Notes: generated by a model from the letters alone, not told the origin. A stretch of 64,000 nucleotides of DNA from Roseibium hamelinense (GCF_007830545.1 NZ_VLLF01000010.1:124001-188000), one strand, 5' to 3'; positions 25,752 to 35,145 are shown, numbered from the stretch's first letter. Program-made: numbers and translations.

Positions 25752-28454
25752 ATGGCGGCTGTGAATTTCGAATTGAAGGAATATCAGCAAGCTGCTCTGG
25801 AAAAATTTCGGAAGTATCTTCGCGATTGCACATCTGATGGTGCAAACGTTGCCTTCTACAAAGCCACTAACCTCCCATTTCTCCCGGCCCCTGCGGTTGC
25901 CGACGAAACACCCTATGTCTGCCTTCGCATACCTACCGGCGGCGGAAAGACAATCATGGCGGCGCATTCCGTCGGTATCGCTGCGAAGGAATACCTGCAA
26001 GCGTCCAATCCAATGGTTTTGTGGCTTGTGCCATCGACTCCGATTCTGGAGCAGACGGTTGATGCCCTAAAAAACCTCGATCACCCGTACCGTGTGGCTC
26101 TGGCGAAGGATTTTGGCCGCAATGTAAATATCATGACCAAGCCCGAAGCCTTGGCCATGTCGCGAGCTGATGCCGAGGGTGGTGCCTGTATCATTGTTTC
26201 GACCATACAGTCATTCCGGCGGGAGAAACCAAATGGCGAAGAAAACACTGAAGGGCTGAAGGTCTATCAGGATGCCGGATCGCTCATGGATCATTTTTCT
26301 GGCCTGAGCGAAGAACAGGAAGCCCGTCTGGACAAAGTCGAAGGGACCAACCGGCCCATCGCATCCCTCGCCAATCTATTGAAGTTGCACCGGCCCATGG
26401 TGATAGTGGATGAGGCTCACAACGCCCGTTCCCCGCTGTCCTTTGATACCCTTTCCCGGTTCGACCCGTCTCTGATCTTGGAGCTGACAGCAACCCCGCA
26501 AGTGAAGAATGATCCGGCAAAGGACCTTCATGCTTCCAACGTCCTTTACTCAGTTTCGGCTGCCGAACTGAAAGCCGAGGAAATGATAAAGATGCCGATC
26601 CGGCTGACCACGGATCGGGATTGGCGGCGGACGATTGGAGCTGCGCTCGACTGTCAGGCTTCCTTGGAAGAAGCGGCAAAGGCCGAACAGACCGACACGG
26701 GAGAGTACATTCGGCCCATCGTTCTGTTTCAGGCACAGTCTTCCAAGAAGGGCGACGACACTCGCATCACATATGACAAGGTCGAAGAGTTCTTAAAGAA
26801 CGACAAGCGTATTCCTGAAGACCAAATTGTGGTGCATTCCGGCACACGCAAAGACTTGGACGCAGTGACTGACATTGCAGCTACTGACTGCCGGGTAAGA
26901 TATGTCATCACCGTTCAGAAGCTGAAGGAGGGCTGGGACTGTCCGTTCGCATATGCTCTTTGCTCTGTTGCGGAACAGTCGTCTTCAACAGCCATTGAGC
27001 AGATACTGGGCCGCATTCTCCGAATGCCAAGGGCGAAGCTGAAGACGCGACCGGCACTCAACCAAGCCTATGCCTTTGTCGCTTCCGCGAGCTTCAATGA
27101 TACCGCCCAACAGCTCAAAGACGGTCTCGTTGACGGAGCAGGCTTCAACAAAATCGACACTGAAACTCTTGTCACGGCGCAACCGGATATCGGCTTTGAA
27201 GCTATGGCGGATGAGACCGTGCATGAGTCAGAGACGTTCGAAGACCCGGCAATGCCGCCTGCAGATGTCTCCTACGCAATCACTCGGCTTCCGGCGTCGG
27301 TTCGAAACCGCCTCGAATTCGATGAGGACAAACAGTCATTCAGCTACAAAGGCGCAATGACCAAGGAGGCCAGAAACCATATTCATCTGGCCCTTTCAAA
27401 GTCAGCCAAAGCTGCTCCGGTGGTTGACCGCCTGTTTGCCAAATCAAACAACTTCCAGACATCAGCTGCGACTGAGATCAACAAACCTGCCTTCATTGTG
27501 CCAATGCTGGCATTTACCAAACAGGGGAAGCTGGAACTGTTCTCACAAGAGCATTTCCTCGACCTGCCATGGCGGCTTGATGAATGCGATGCGTCGGACA
27601 TCGTCAATCGGTTCCGGATCATCGATCAAACTGAAACCGGCCAGATAGATGTTACCGCGAAGGGCAAAGTTGAGATCAATTTCGCTCAACGTGTCCAAGG
27701 AGATTTGGCTGCTGTGGTTCAAGAGCCAGCATGGACAGAGGCTCGGCTGGCCAACTGGCTCGATACAGGCATACCGCACCATGATATTACCAAATCAAGT
27801 GCGATTATCTTCATCTCCAAGGCCCTAAAAGCACTGTTACAGAGCGGATTGAACCTCGATGTGATCGCTCGGCACAAATACAACCTCCGCCAAGCTCTGC
27901 GGCTGTTTATTTCCGACCTTAGAGGCGAACGTCAGAGCGGGAATTACAGTGCACTGTTCAAGGCACAAGCGGATCAATTTTCGACGAGTGCTGAAGTATC
28001 GATGATATTCGATGAGCAACGCTATTCCTATAACCAGCCATATGCCGGTTTGACGAAATTCAATAAGCACTACACGAGCATCGTCGGCGATCTGAAGCCC
28101 AGCGGCGAGGAATTTGATTGCGCTGCCTATCTGGATAACATGGATGAAGTCGCCTATTGGATCAGGAACGTTGAAAGCAAAAAGACATCGTTCTGGCTTC
28201 AACTTCCCCATGGCAAGTTCTATCCGGACTTTGTCGCCCTGTTGACCGATGGCCGGATATTGGTCGTCGAATACAAAGGCGGCCATCTCTACGAAAGCGA
28301 AGAAGCCAAACGGCAGATTGGAGCCGTCTGGGCCGAGGCTAGCGACGGCAAGTGCCTTTTTTGTATGCCGACCGAGAAGGATTTCGAATTGATTTCCAGA
28401 ACAGTCAGAGGTGGCTCAAGCACGCCTGATATTATGCCAAAGGTCCTATTGTGA
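25752..28454 (+). CDS. Type III restriction endonuclease subunit (Res)
   Basis: ATP-dependent restriction subunit of 900 residues. The SF2 motor has Walker A PTGGGKT (residues 61-67) and DEAH box VDEAHNAR (about 219). The downstream helicase block is EGWDCPFAYALC, followed by QILGRILRMPRA. The C-terminus has the PD-(D/E)xK nuclease core: YPDFVALLTDGRILVVEYKGG near residues 823-843. Length and motif order look intact. It forms one operon with mod and, through TGATG, with the GIY-YIG gene downstream. Confidence 0.92.
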   Translation: MAAVNFELKEYQQAALEKFRKYLRDCTSDGANVAFYKATNLPFLPAPAVADETPYVCLRIPTGGGKTIMAAHSVGIAAKEYLQASNPMVLWLVPSTPILEQTVDALKNLDHPYRVALAKDFGRNVNIMTKPEALAMSRADAEGGACIIVSTIQSFRREKPNGEENTEGLKVYQDAGSLMDHFSGLSEEQEARLDKVEGTNRPIASLANLLKLHRPMVIVDEAHNARSPLSFDTLSRFDPSLILELTATPQVKNDPAKDLHASNVLYSVSAAELKAEEMIKMPIRLTTDRDWRRTIGAALDCQASLEEAAKAEQTDTGEYIRPIVLFQAQSSKKGDDTRITYDKVEEFLKNDKRIPEDQIVVHSGTRKDLDAVTDIAATDCRVRYVITVQKLKEGWDCPFAYALCSVAEQSSSTAIEQILGRILRMPRAKLKTRPALNQAYAFVASASFNDTAQQLKDGLVDGAGFNKIDTETLVTAQPDIGFEAMADETVHESETFEDPAMPPADVSYAITRLPASVRNRLEFDEDKQSFSYKGAMTKEARNHIHLALSKSAKAAPVVDRLFAKSNNFQTSAATEINKPAFIVPMLAFTKQGKLELFSQEHFLDLPWRLDECDASDIVNRFRIIDQTETGQIDVTAKGKVEINFAQRVQGDLAAVVQEPAWTEARLANWLDTGIPHHDITKSSAIIFISKALKALLQSGLNLDVIARHKYNLRQALRLFISDLRGERQSGNYSALFKAQADQFSTSAEVSMIFDEQRYSYNQPYAGLTKFNKHYTSIVGDLKPSGEEFDCAAYLDNMDEVAYWIRNVESKKTSFWLQLPHGKFYPDFVALLTDGRILVVEYKGGHLYESEEAKRQIGAVWAEASDGKCLFCMPTEKDFELISRTVRGGSSTPDIMPKVLL

Positions 28455-29353
28455 TGGCACCATTTACAATCCGCATTTTCGTACCAGATGGCGACCCGGA
28501 GAGCATCCGGGTCATCGATAAAATGAATTGGACTGGACGTGCCGTCGTATTTCCAAGAGGGGAGCTTCCGGCAGCCTGTACGCGCGAAGAATTAAATACG
28601 AATGGCGTTTACATTCTCGTTGGTCGAGATACTGCAGACGGCGATGATTTTGGCGACCTGCCGCGACTGTATATCGGCCAGACTGATGATTTGAAGCAGA
28701 GGCTGTTTCAGCACGACAAGGAAAGAGATTTCTGGGACTGGGGATTGGTGTTTGTGTCAACAAACAACGGTCTCAATCGCGGTCATATCACATGGCTTGA
28801 ACATGCACTGATAGGGCGGGCAGAAAGTCTGAAGCAGTGCACTCTCGATAATTCTACAATGCCGAATGAACCTCCGCTCACGGAATTTGATCGTGCCGAT
28901 ATGCAGGTATTCCTCGGTGAGATGCTGCAAATCCTTCCACTCGTTGGCCTGAATGCACTGGAACAGCCTAAGAAGGTGGAACCGCCGAGGATCACGAATA
29001 ATACAGAACCCGATACTGTTATTGTCCCTGCCAAGGACGATGGCTTCAGACGTGTCTTTCTTGGCGAAAACCAGTGGCACGCCATACGCATTTCTGGGGG
29101 GATGCTGAAAAAGATAAAATACATCGCCGCCTATCAGACCCGCCCGGTCAGCGCGATCACCCATTGGGCGGAAGTGGACCACATCGTCCCGCACGGTGAC
29201 ACAGGAAAATACAGGCTCATGTTCAAAGGTCCGGCGAAGTCTTTCGATCAACCGATCCCATTTGCCGATGCCCCCAGCGGGGCAATGCAGGGTCCGAGAT
29301 ACACAAAATTCGAAAAGCTGAAGGCCGCAAAATCGGTCGGTGACGTTGTCTAA
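28454..29353 (+). CDS. GIY-YIG nuclease-domain protein coupled to the type III R-M operon
   Basis: A 299-residue protein. The GIY-YIG core is at residues 50-115: GVYILVG, RLYIGQTDDLKQRLFQH, and the catalytic Glu in ITWLEHALIG. The C-terminal part (from SGGMLKKIKYIAAYQTRPVSAITHWAEV) is a separate domain of unknown role. Its ATG overlaps the res stop codon (TGATG), so it belongs to the operon. It may be an additional nuclease acting on the same or escaping targets. Confidence 0.85.
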   Translation: MAPFTIRIFVPDGDPESIRVIDKMNWTGRAVVFPRGELPAACTREELNTNGVYILVGRDTADGDDFGDLPRLYIGQTDDLKQRLFQHDKERDFWDWGLVFVSTNNGLNRGHITWLEHALIGRAESLKQCTLDNSTMPNEPPLTEFDRADMQVFLGEMLQILPLVGLNALEQPKKVEPPRITNNTEPDTVIVPAKDDGFRRVFLGENQWHAIRISGGMLKKIKYIAAYQTRPVSAITHWAEVDHIVPHGDTGKYRLMFKGPAKSFDQPIPFADAPSGAMQGPRYTKFEKLKAAKSVGDVV

Positions 29354-29470
29354 TACGCTATCCCGTAATGCAAATCTCAATTCTCGGCACAGACACATTC
29401 CATTGAGTACAACCATATCAGTGTTTGGGTTTTACAAAAAATTTGACTGTAAAGGTTGTATTCCGAGATT

Positions 29471-29477
29471 GTCCCAC
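29471..29477. repeat. GTCCCAC copy upstream of the excisionase gene
   Basis: The same 7-mer that clusters next to both att sites occurs 94 bases before the HTH gene. By itself one copy is expected by chance in this length of DNA. Confidence 0.25.
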
Positions 29478-29570
29478 CTAATTCAAAAAGTGAATTCTGA
29501 TTGCCCAACATCTGGGCTTTTCCCTGAAGACGGGTGGTAACCACGGTCAGGGCCTTTAAGGAGGCTTTGA

Positions 29571-29906
29571 TTGAACCCGTCTGTATCTATTACTTCCCAA
29601 CTCAAATCCGATGCGGTGCTCACGCAGGCTGTTTCCAGTCTTGCAGAGGCCGCCGAAGCCATTGGCCGGATCAGCCAAGCTTCGGCCCAATCCCTTAAAC
29701 CTGCAGCACCCCGCCGGGGCCTTTCCAGAACCGAAGCCGCCCAATACATCGGCGTCAGTGCGTCCATGTTCGACAGCCTGATTAAAGACGGCACCATGCC
29801 CGCCCCGATCCGCATCGGGTCCCGGACGGTCTGGGATATCAATGCACTCGATGAGGCATTCGACCGTCTTGCAGCCCCCGCTGCTGGCAATCCTTGGGAC
29901 AACTGA
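29571..29906 (+). CDS. Excisionase-like HTH protein
   Basis: A 111-residue protein with a MerR/AlpA-type winged helix: LSRTEAAQYIGVSASMFDSLIKDGTMPAPIRIGSRTVWDINALDEAFDRL. Such proteins act as excisionases or activators of integrase genes. It starts with a TTG at 29,571, with AAGGAGG ideally placed upstream. It ends 10 bases before the integrase ATG at 29,917, so both are one operon. Confidence 0.85.
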   Translation: MNPSVSITSQLKSDAVLTQAVSSLAEAAEAIGRISQASAQSLKPAAPRRGLSRTEAAQYIGVSASMFDSLIKDGTMPAPIRIGSRTVWDINALDEAFDRLAAPAAGNPWDN

Positions 29907-29916
29907 GGGGGCAGCC

Positions 29917-30981
29917 ATGAAGGTTGATCTTAAGTATGTGACCCGTGACCGTGACCGGCATGGAAACGTTCGCCTTTACTACCGCCGCAATGGCCGTAAA
30001 CAGCGTCTTCGTGGCCCTGAGGGGTCACCGGAGTTTTTGGAAGACTATCGATTGGCTTGTGTAGGCCAACTTGAAAAACCAAAACCGAAGGAGGTGCCGA
30101 GCAACTCAAAGCCCAAAACATTCCGCGATTTGGTGGAGCTATATTATCAGTCGTCTGATTTTATGTCTCTTTCCCCCAGAACACGTCGCGTCAGACGCCA
30201 AATTCTTGATCGTTTTTGCGCCAACAAAAATGAAGGTGATCATCCATTTTCGATAATTGAGCCAAGGCATCTAATGATGCGGAGAGATGCGATGAGTGAC
30301 CGACCCGAAGCCGCCAACGGAATGCTCAAGGCTGTTCGTCAGGTATTCAATTTTGCTGTCGAATATCAGTATCATGACCGAAATCCAGCACGACTGGTGA
30401 AGAACCTAAAGTCCGACAGCCAAGGGCACGTCGCTTGGACTAGTGATGATATTGATGCCTTCGTCAATGCGCACCCGCCCGGCACTACAGCTTATTTGGC
30501 TGTAATGCTCGCGCTCTATACCGGGCAGAGAAAGAGCGATCTCATCGTCCTTGGGCCACAGCACATTGTCGAAAAGGATGGGATGCCGGGTCTAGAGTTT
30601 ACTCAGCGCAAAAATATTAGACGCAGACCAGTTAAACTCTGGATTCCTATCGCCGATGAGTTGGCGGATGCGCTGACACTATCGCATATCGGAGAAAGCA
30701 GTTTCATTGTGAACGCCCATGGCCGACCTTTCACCGAGGGTGCCTTTGGAAACAGGTTCCGTAAGTGGTGTGATAAAGCCGGGCTGACCGGTCTTTCCGT
30801 TCATGGCCTCAGGAAAACCGCGGCCGCCGCATTGGCTGAGGTCGGGTGTACTGAACAGGAGATCATGTCGATCACCGGTCACAGCACATCTGAGGAGGTC
30901 ATCCGTTACACCAGAAGCGCAAGCCAGACGTACCGGGCCAGGAACGCAATGGAAAAGCTGTCTGGGCGACGTTCTCAGTAG
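29917..30981 (+). CDS. int: Tyrosine site-specific integrase
   Basis: A 354-residue phage-type integrase. The catalytic residues are visible: Arg in YTGQRKSDLI, His and Arg in HGLRKTAAAALAEVG, the second His in TGHSTSEEV, and the Tyr nucleophile in VIRYTRSA. An N-terminal SAM-like core-binding domain precedes the catalytic domain. ATG 29,917 has GAGGGGG upstream. It is predicted to recombine the 16-bp tRNA-Leu core. Unlike most islands, it lies 3.3 kb from the tRNA, with the STAND gene in between. Confidence 0.94.
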   Translation: MKVDLKYVTRDRDRHGNVRLYYRRNGRKQRLRGPEGSPEFLEDYRLACVGQLEKPKPKEVPSNSKPKTFRDLVELYYQSSDFMSLSPRTRRVRRQILDRFCANKNEGDHPFSIIEPRHLMMRRDAMSDRPEAANGMLKAVRQVFNFAVEYQYHDRNPARLVKNLKSDSQGHVAWTSDDIDAFVNAHPPGTTAYLAVMLALYTGQRKSDLIVLGPQHIVEKDGMPGLEFTQRKNIRRRPVKLWIPIADELADALTLSHIGESSFIVNAHGRPFTEGAFGNRFRKWCDKAGLTGLSVHGLRKTAAAALAEVGCTEQEIMSITGHSTSEEVIRYTRSASQTYRARNAMEKLSGRRSQ

Positions 30982-31213
30982 GGTTTAAACGAAGAAGCAT
31001 AGCATGTTGGGCCTTACATGTCTGATTCACAGTGACAAGAACCTCTCATAATTTGCCGCTGCGCCGATTGCCATCGCTTCTCTGTTGATCAAAAAAGGAG
31101 AAAACCGAACGCCCCTTGTCCTGAGTTACGCGGCTATAGATTCTGGTTGTATTCAACGTTAGTTTGACGAATTGGTTGAGTGCTGTTCGATTCAAATTCG
31201 AAACAAGTCTCAA

Positions 31214-34072
31214 ATGGATTTGCCAGAGATTCTCGGGGTTAGATTGTCAGAGTTCATAAAAAAAAGAGTAATCCGCGATCTCATGGGTGAAATCGCAGAC
31301 CTCGATGCATCTTCGCTAGAACTTGTTGGACATAAGATAGTCGAATTGATCGAGTCCAAAGACTTAGTGCATCATGGTCTAAACAAAGATCATAAACCTG
31401 TTGGTCACACTGTAGACACTTTTTCGCATGATTTCGCGATTGTTGGCGAGTACAGCACTGAAAAAAATTACTTTGAAGAAACGTCCAGCGCGAAAGACAA
31501 ATATAAATTCAACAAGATAGAAAACGACATCAACCACGCAATAGACAAAGCAGCACTTATTCCACTTTCAAAGATTTATCTAGTTTCTAGTGCTGAAGAA
31601 CCCCCATCGTTTAGAGGCAAGTTCAACAAAACCGACATAGCCGTCAACAACTCTGGAAAGATTGTATTTCTCGACTCCCGGCAATTGGCGGAGAAAATAT
31701 TCCAGTTTTCACGTGATAGACCGCAGACAGCGGATTTTTTCCGCTTCTACCTACCTGACTTTTCGCAGAACTTGGACAGCTACGCCTATTACGGACTTGT
31801 GCCGTCGCTATGCGCTAATCATCAATCAGAACCCTTATTCGGCAGGGCACTCCGAGACCACTATGCAACAGGCGTAGCCGTTTGTGTTCTGCATGGCCTT
31901 AGTGGTTCGGGGAAGACCCAAGCGGCAATAGATTTCGTGCATTCCGACGGGGAACGCTACGGAAATTATTTATGGATATCAGGGGACGACTGGGGTGAAA
32001 ATGTTCCATTGACGGCGATCAAGCGTTCACGCGGCGGCGTAGAGATTAACGTCGCAGGCGTGTTCAACAACACTAAGACTTTACTTGTAATAGATGATCT
32101 TTCCCGCCCAGTATCAATCGAGATGTTCGCTGAACTTAAAAAAGGAATTTCCTTAGGCGGGCACATACTTGTCACCTCACAGATCGGCGACCCCGACAGC
32201 CAGATTCATATGCAGGTTCCGCAGTTATCTGCTGAGGTTGCCTATGCGATCCTAGGAGAAGATCGAGACACAACAGATATTGACACCCAAGCTTTCGTAG
32301 AAGCCTGTCGGTTCTGCCCACTAATTTTGGCTGTTACGCGTGAAGTCACCAAAATGGATGGCGTCGAAAAGCAAGAACTATATCGCGAAGTACTAAAGAT
32401 ACCTCAAATTGCGCAACTGAATGACGGTCGTTCCGTCATGGAAAAACTTCTTCGACGCCTCACCGATCAAAATCTCCAAGCATTGATTAAGATAGCGAAT
32501 AGCGGGTGCAGTACGTTCGATTCAAACTTCCTTACAAAATTTATTGGGGCATATCCACGCTCATCATTGCAGAAACTAGCGATTATTAACCGCTCTGCAA
32601 CAGCGTCAGCACTTGTAGTTCACGATCTCATTTGTAGTGCTGTGCGTAACAAAGAAATAGATGGAACTGAACTCGCAACCGAAGTAGCTCAGTATGTCGA
32701 AAAATATCGCGGAGAAATGGTACCGAGCGTTCTGAGGCAGATTCATTTCTCAGCGAAAGAACTGCTTTGTGCACATAAAGCCAGAGGAAAGCCAACGCTA
32801 GATTGGCTTACATATGCACTGCTGCAGCTTGAGAGTGGTGATCGACTGGGTCTTTCACCGGGTTCACATTCAACTCCCATTCGGCCGAACATGTCGATTG
32901 CTGAATTGTTATGTGTATTCGACCTCAGAGAAGCACATTCATACACTTTACCCGGAAGAGAGAGACCGGCGTTTTATTCGCAATGCGCTAAGGAATACGG
33001 TGAAGTCGCTGAGCAGATCGACAACGTCGAAATGCTGGTGGAACTATTGCACCATCAAGGAAAGGCGCTTCGACGCAGCGATCAACTTGAAGGTGCTCTC
33101 GATTGTTTCAGAGCAGTTCTCAAGGAACGGCCAGGTTGGCATGCAGCATACGGCCAGATCGCACATGCAGGAACTCAAAAAAGCGCCTCAGACTTAGTGA
33201 AGAAGGAAGGTGAGGCCGCGATTAGGACGCTCATAGACCTCATCCTGCATGATGGTGCTTCTGTACCTTTGCGAGTGTCTTTAGCGTCATTAAGTAGATT
33301 GCGATCCTATCCTTCACTACGCACTGAACTGCAGAACCAGCCTGAAGCTGTTAAGGAGTTGGCGGAGGTTGTCGCAATGGCGGCCCTAGACGGATTTGAG
33401 CAGTTCTACGAGGGTTTTTTGGCGTTTACGAGTCTGTTTGCCTATGAGAACGGAGAACATCCAGTTGCAATCGCCGAAATCTATCCGGACATGCTGGCTA
33501 TCTACCCAGACGCTGTCCAAAAACGTCAATGGCCCAACGCATGCGAAGCCCTTGCCAACGTTGCCACTGCCGCCGCAGCAGCAGAGAAAATGGACTTGGC
33601 TGACCGACTCAATGAGACCGCCTGCGCCTTCGCCGACGCTCTGGCCAATTTAGATAGAATTTCGCCTTACAATCTGAGAGTCGTTGCCAAGACCTATGTC
33701 GGCGCCGGGAGGGCCGAGTCTGCCATCTCCGCACTCGCTAAAATGTCCGACGCAGAAAAAGATCACTGGGTACTTTATCAGCAGGCGAAAGCCGAGTTGG
33801 CAATTGATCAGCCGGGGAAGGCATTGCAGAGCGCACAAACTTCACTCGATTTGGCCTCGCAGGACCCCAGAGCAGAGAACAGGCTGGGTTCATATTCAGA
33901 CCTTGTCGGCCAGTGTCATGAAGCCCTTGGAAACATAAGCTTGTCATTGGAAGCAACTAAGGAGGCGTTGCGACTGACATCCGGCGAAAAGTATCGTCAA
34001 CAGTTAAAGAAGCGTCTATCACAGCTGGAAATGCAAAAAGCAAAGAATGACGGTTCGATTTCGTCTTCTTGA
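31214..34072 (+). CDS. STAND-type NTPase with TPR tail, putative defence protein
   Basis: A 952-residue protein. An NB-ARC-like ATPase has Walker A GLSGSGKTQ at residue 228 and Walker B TLLVIDDLS at about 290. The N-terminal 200 residues contain HDFAIVGEYSTEKNYF followed by KIYLVSSAEE, a layout reminiscent of a PD-(D/E)xK-like fold, but the catalytic Lys is replaced and this is uncertain. The C-terminal 350 residues have repeated helical pairs of TPR type (for example DCFRAVLKERPGWHAAYGQIA). The architecture effector-STAND-repeat sensor is that of Avs-like antiphage proteins. ATG 31,214 is chosen; a TTG at 31,172 is in frame. It sits between int and attR. Confidence 0.72.
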   Translation: MDLPEILGVRLSEFIKKRVIRDLMGEIADLDASSLELVGHKIVELIESKDLVHHGLNKDHKPVGHTVDTFSHDFAIVGEYSTEKNYFEETSSAKDKYKFNKIENDINHAIDKAALIPLSKIYLVSSAEEPPSFRGKFNKTDIAVNNSGKIVFLDSRQLAEKIFQFSRDRPQTADFFRFYLPDFSQNLDSYAYYGLVPSLCANHQSEPLFGRALRDHYATGVAVCVLHGLSGSGKTQAAIDFVHSDGERYGNYLWISGDDWGENVPLTAIKRSRGGVEINVAGVFNNTKTLLVIDDLSRPVSIEMFAELKKGISLGGHILVTSQIGDPDSQIHMQVPQLSAEVAYAILGEDRDTTDIDTQAFVEACRFCPLILAVTREVTKMDGVEKQELYREVLKIPQIAQLNDGRSVMEKLLRRLTDQNLQALIKIANSGCSTFDSNFLTKFIGAYPRSSLQKLAIINRSATASALVVHDLICSAVRNKEIDGTELATEVAQYVEKYRGEMVPSVLRQIHFSAKELLCAHKARGKPTLDWLTYALLQLESGDRLGLSPGSHSTPIRPNMSIAELLCVFDLREAHSYTLPGRERPAFYSQCAKEYGEVAEQIDNVEMLVELLHHQGKALRRSDQLEGALDCFRAVLKERPGWHAAYGQIAHAGTQKSASDLVKKEGEAAIRTLIDLILHDGASVPLRVSLASLSRLRSYPSLRTELQNQPEAVKELAEVVAMAALDGFEQFYEGFLAFTSLFAYENGEHPVAIAEIYPDMLAIYPDAVQKRQWPNACEALANVATAAAAAEKMDLADRLNETACAFADALANLDRISPYNLRVVAKTYVGAGRAESAISALAKMSDAEKDHWVLYQQAKAELAIDQPGKALQSAQTSLDLASQDPRAENRLGSYSDLVGQCHEALGNISLSLEATKEALRLTSGEKYRQQLKKRLSQLEMQKAKNDGSISSS

Positions 34073-34152
34073 CCTATCAGTCGGCTTGGCGAAAAAGCTC
34101 GTCGCATTCTTCGAGATTCAAATCGCAAAATACATGAGCTGAACACGTAATT

Positions 34153-34187
34153 GTCCCACTTTTCGAAAACGCCCAATTAAGTGGGAC
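34153..34187. repeat. Inverted GTCCCAC pair beside attR
   Basis: TTGTCCCACTT (34,151-34,161) and its complement AAGTGGGACAA (34,179-34,189) form an 11-bp inverted repeat 50 bases from the attR core. The shared sequence AATTGTCCCACT also occurs beside attL, suggesting integrase arm sites. Confidence 0.6.
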
Positions 34188-34234
34188 AAATCCGAAACAC
34201 AAGACACTGACTTTATTGAGAAAAAACTTTTAGA

Positions 34235-34250
34235 TGGTGCCCCCCGCCGG
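34235..34250. repeat. attR: 16-bp core within the intact tRNA-Leu 3' end
   Basis: Identical to 14,498-14,513. This copy completes the functional tRNA, which means the element brought the 3' end that restores the gene. Confidence 0.9.
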
Positions 34251-34319
34251 AATCGAACCGGCACTCCCGAAGGAACGGGATTTTGAATCCCGCGCGTCTA
34301 CCAGTTCCGCCAGAGGGGC
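34235..34319 (-). tRNA. tRNA-Leu (anticodon CAA)
   Basis: On the minus strand the 85 bases fold as a leucine tRNA with a long variable arm. The acceptor GCCCCTC pairs with GGGGGGC, the anticodon loop is TTCAAAA (anticodon CAA), the T-loop is GGTTCGATTCC, and the 3' CCA is encoded. It is the integration site of the island. Confidence 0.95.
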
Positions 34320-34567
34320 AACTGACACCGAGTTGGCCTCTTATCACGCTGTTTCCCGAATTTGCAAGATCTGCTTAATCACAAACCGCAAAAATCACAG
34401 AACCTGCCTATCGCCCGGTCTCAACTCCTCACCGTGTTTTCAGGGTGCACCTGTTTTCGCTGCAAATCGGGGGAAGTAAATCCGCTTTTGTTACGAGAGC
34501 GACCGCGGAGTTAGTCCGAAGTCAACGGTTCCCATGCTAGAAAGCTGGCGTATCCCGGAGTTGAGAC

Positions 34568-35119
34568 ATGAACACAAACACAGACCGCACGTCTGAAAAA
34601 CACTCGGAGGACGACAGAACCAACGTTTCGGCTGGTTTGCACAAGCTGCACGCTTCTGCTGCTCATGCCGAGATGGGGGCGGTTTTTCCGATCGGCGCTC
34701 TTGACCGTGGCGCTCTGCTACCCGCTCCGATCAATCCAAACTGGATTTTGGAAGGCAGTCCGGACGCCTATTGCGCAAATATGACAGGCGCAAACCGCGG
34801 CTGGACGTCAACGGATCATTGGTCGTGTACGGCAGGCAAATTCCGCTGGCATTATGGTTGCGATGAGGCTGTGATGTTTCTTGAAGGCGAGGCTTTTATT
34901 ACTGACGCAGCTGGCGTGCGCTATCATGCCCGGCCAGGGATCTGCCTGTTTTTTCCAGTCGGCACATCTGCCGTCTGGGAGGTGCCGGAATACGTTCGCA
35001 AGATCGCCTTCAATCAACGTGCCTTGCCGAAACATCTGGTTTTCCTCGCCAGAGTACAAAACCGTTTGAAACGCATGATCGGCCTGGACAAAACAGTCGG
35101 CACTGGGTTTGGAACCTGA
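34568..35119 (+). CDS. Cupin-domain protein (DUF861 type)
   Basis: A 183-residue soluble protein with a single small cupin barrel. The strand GKFRWHYGCDEAVMFLEGEAFITDAAG matches the first cupin motif, and RPGICLFFPVGTSAVWEVPEYVRKIAF the second, as in the DUF861/cupin_3 group. GGAG precedes the ATG. The first 35 residues look disordered. Function is unknown; related proteins bind small molecules or act in sugar or nitrogen metabolism. A terminator follows. Confidence 0.82.
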   Translation: MNTNTDRTSEKHSEDDRTNVSAGLHKLHASAAHAEMGAVFPIGALDRGALLPAPINPNWILEGSPDAYCANMTGANRGWTSTDHWSCTAGKFRWHYGCDEAVMFLEGEAFITDAAGVRYHARPGICLFFPVGTSAVWEVPEYVRKIAFNQRALPKHLVFLARVQNRLKRMIGLDKTVGTGFGT

Positions 35120-35145
35120 GGCGCAGTATCGCGCGTCCAAATCAA

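Larger units (their letters stand above)
14498..34250. mobile_element. Integrated genomic island in tRNA-Leu(CAA), defence cargo
   Basis: A 19.7-kb segment bounded by a 16-bp direct repeat matching the tRNA-Leu 3' end. It encodes a tyrosine integrase, an excisionase-like protein, a serine recombinase and a possible replication protein. Cargo consists mostly of defence-type genes (HEPN/Abi_2, SF1 helicase pair, type III restriction-modification, STAND NTPase). Base composition is visibly more AT-rich than the flanks, especially 17,190-19,840, 21,000-23,200 and 31,200-32,200. No capsid, tail, relaxase or type IV secretion genes are seen, so it would need to be mobilised by others or has become defective. 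Confidence 0.88.

Noticed and set aside
14498..34250. Prophage
   Set aside because: No capsid, portal, terminase, tail or lysis genes were found.
34234..34479. 81-codon frame over the tRNA region
   Set aside because: It covers the tRNA-Leu gene on the other strand and is therefore not a protein gene.
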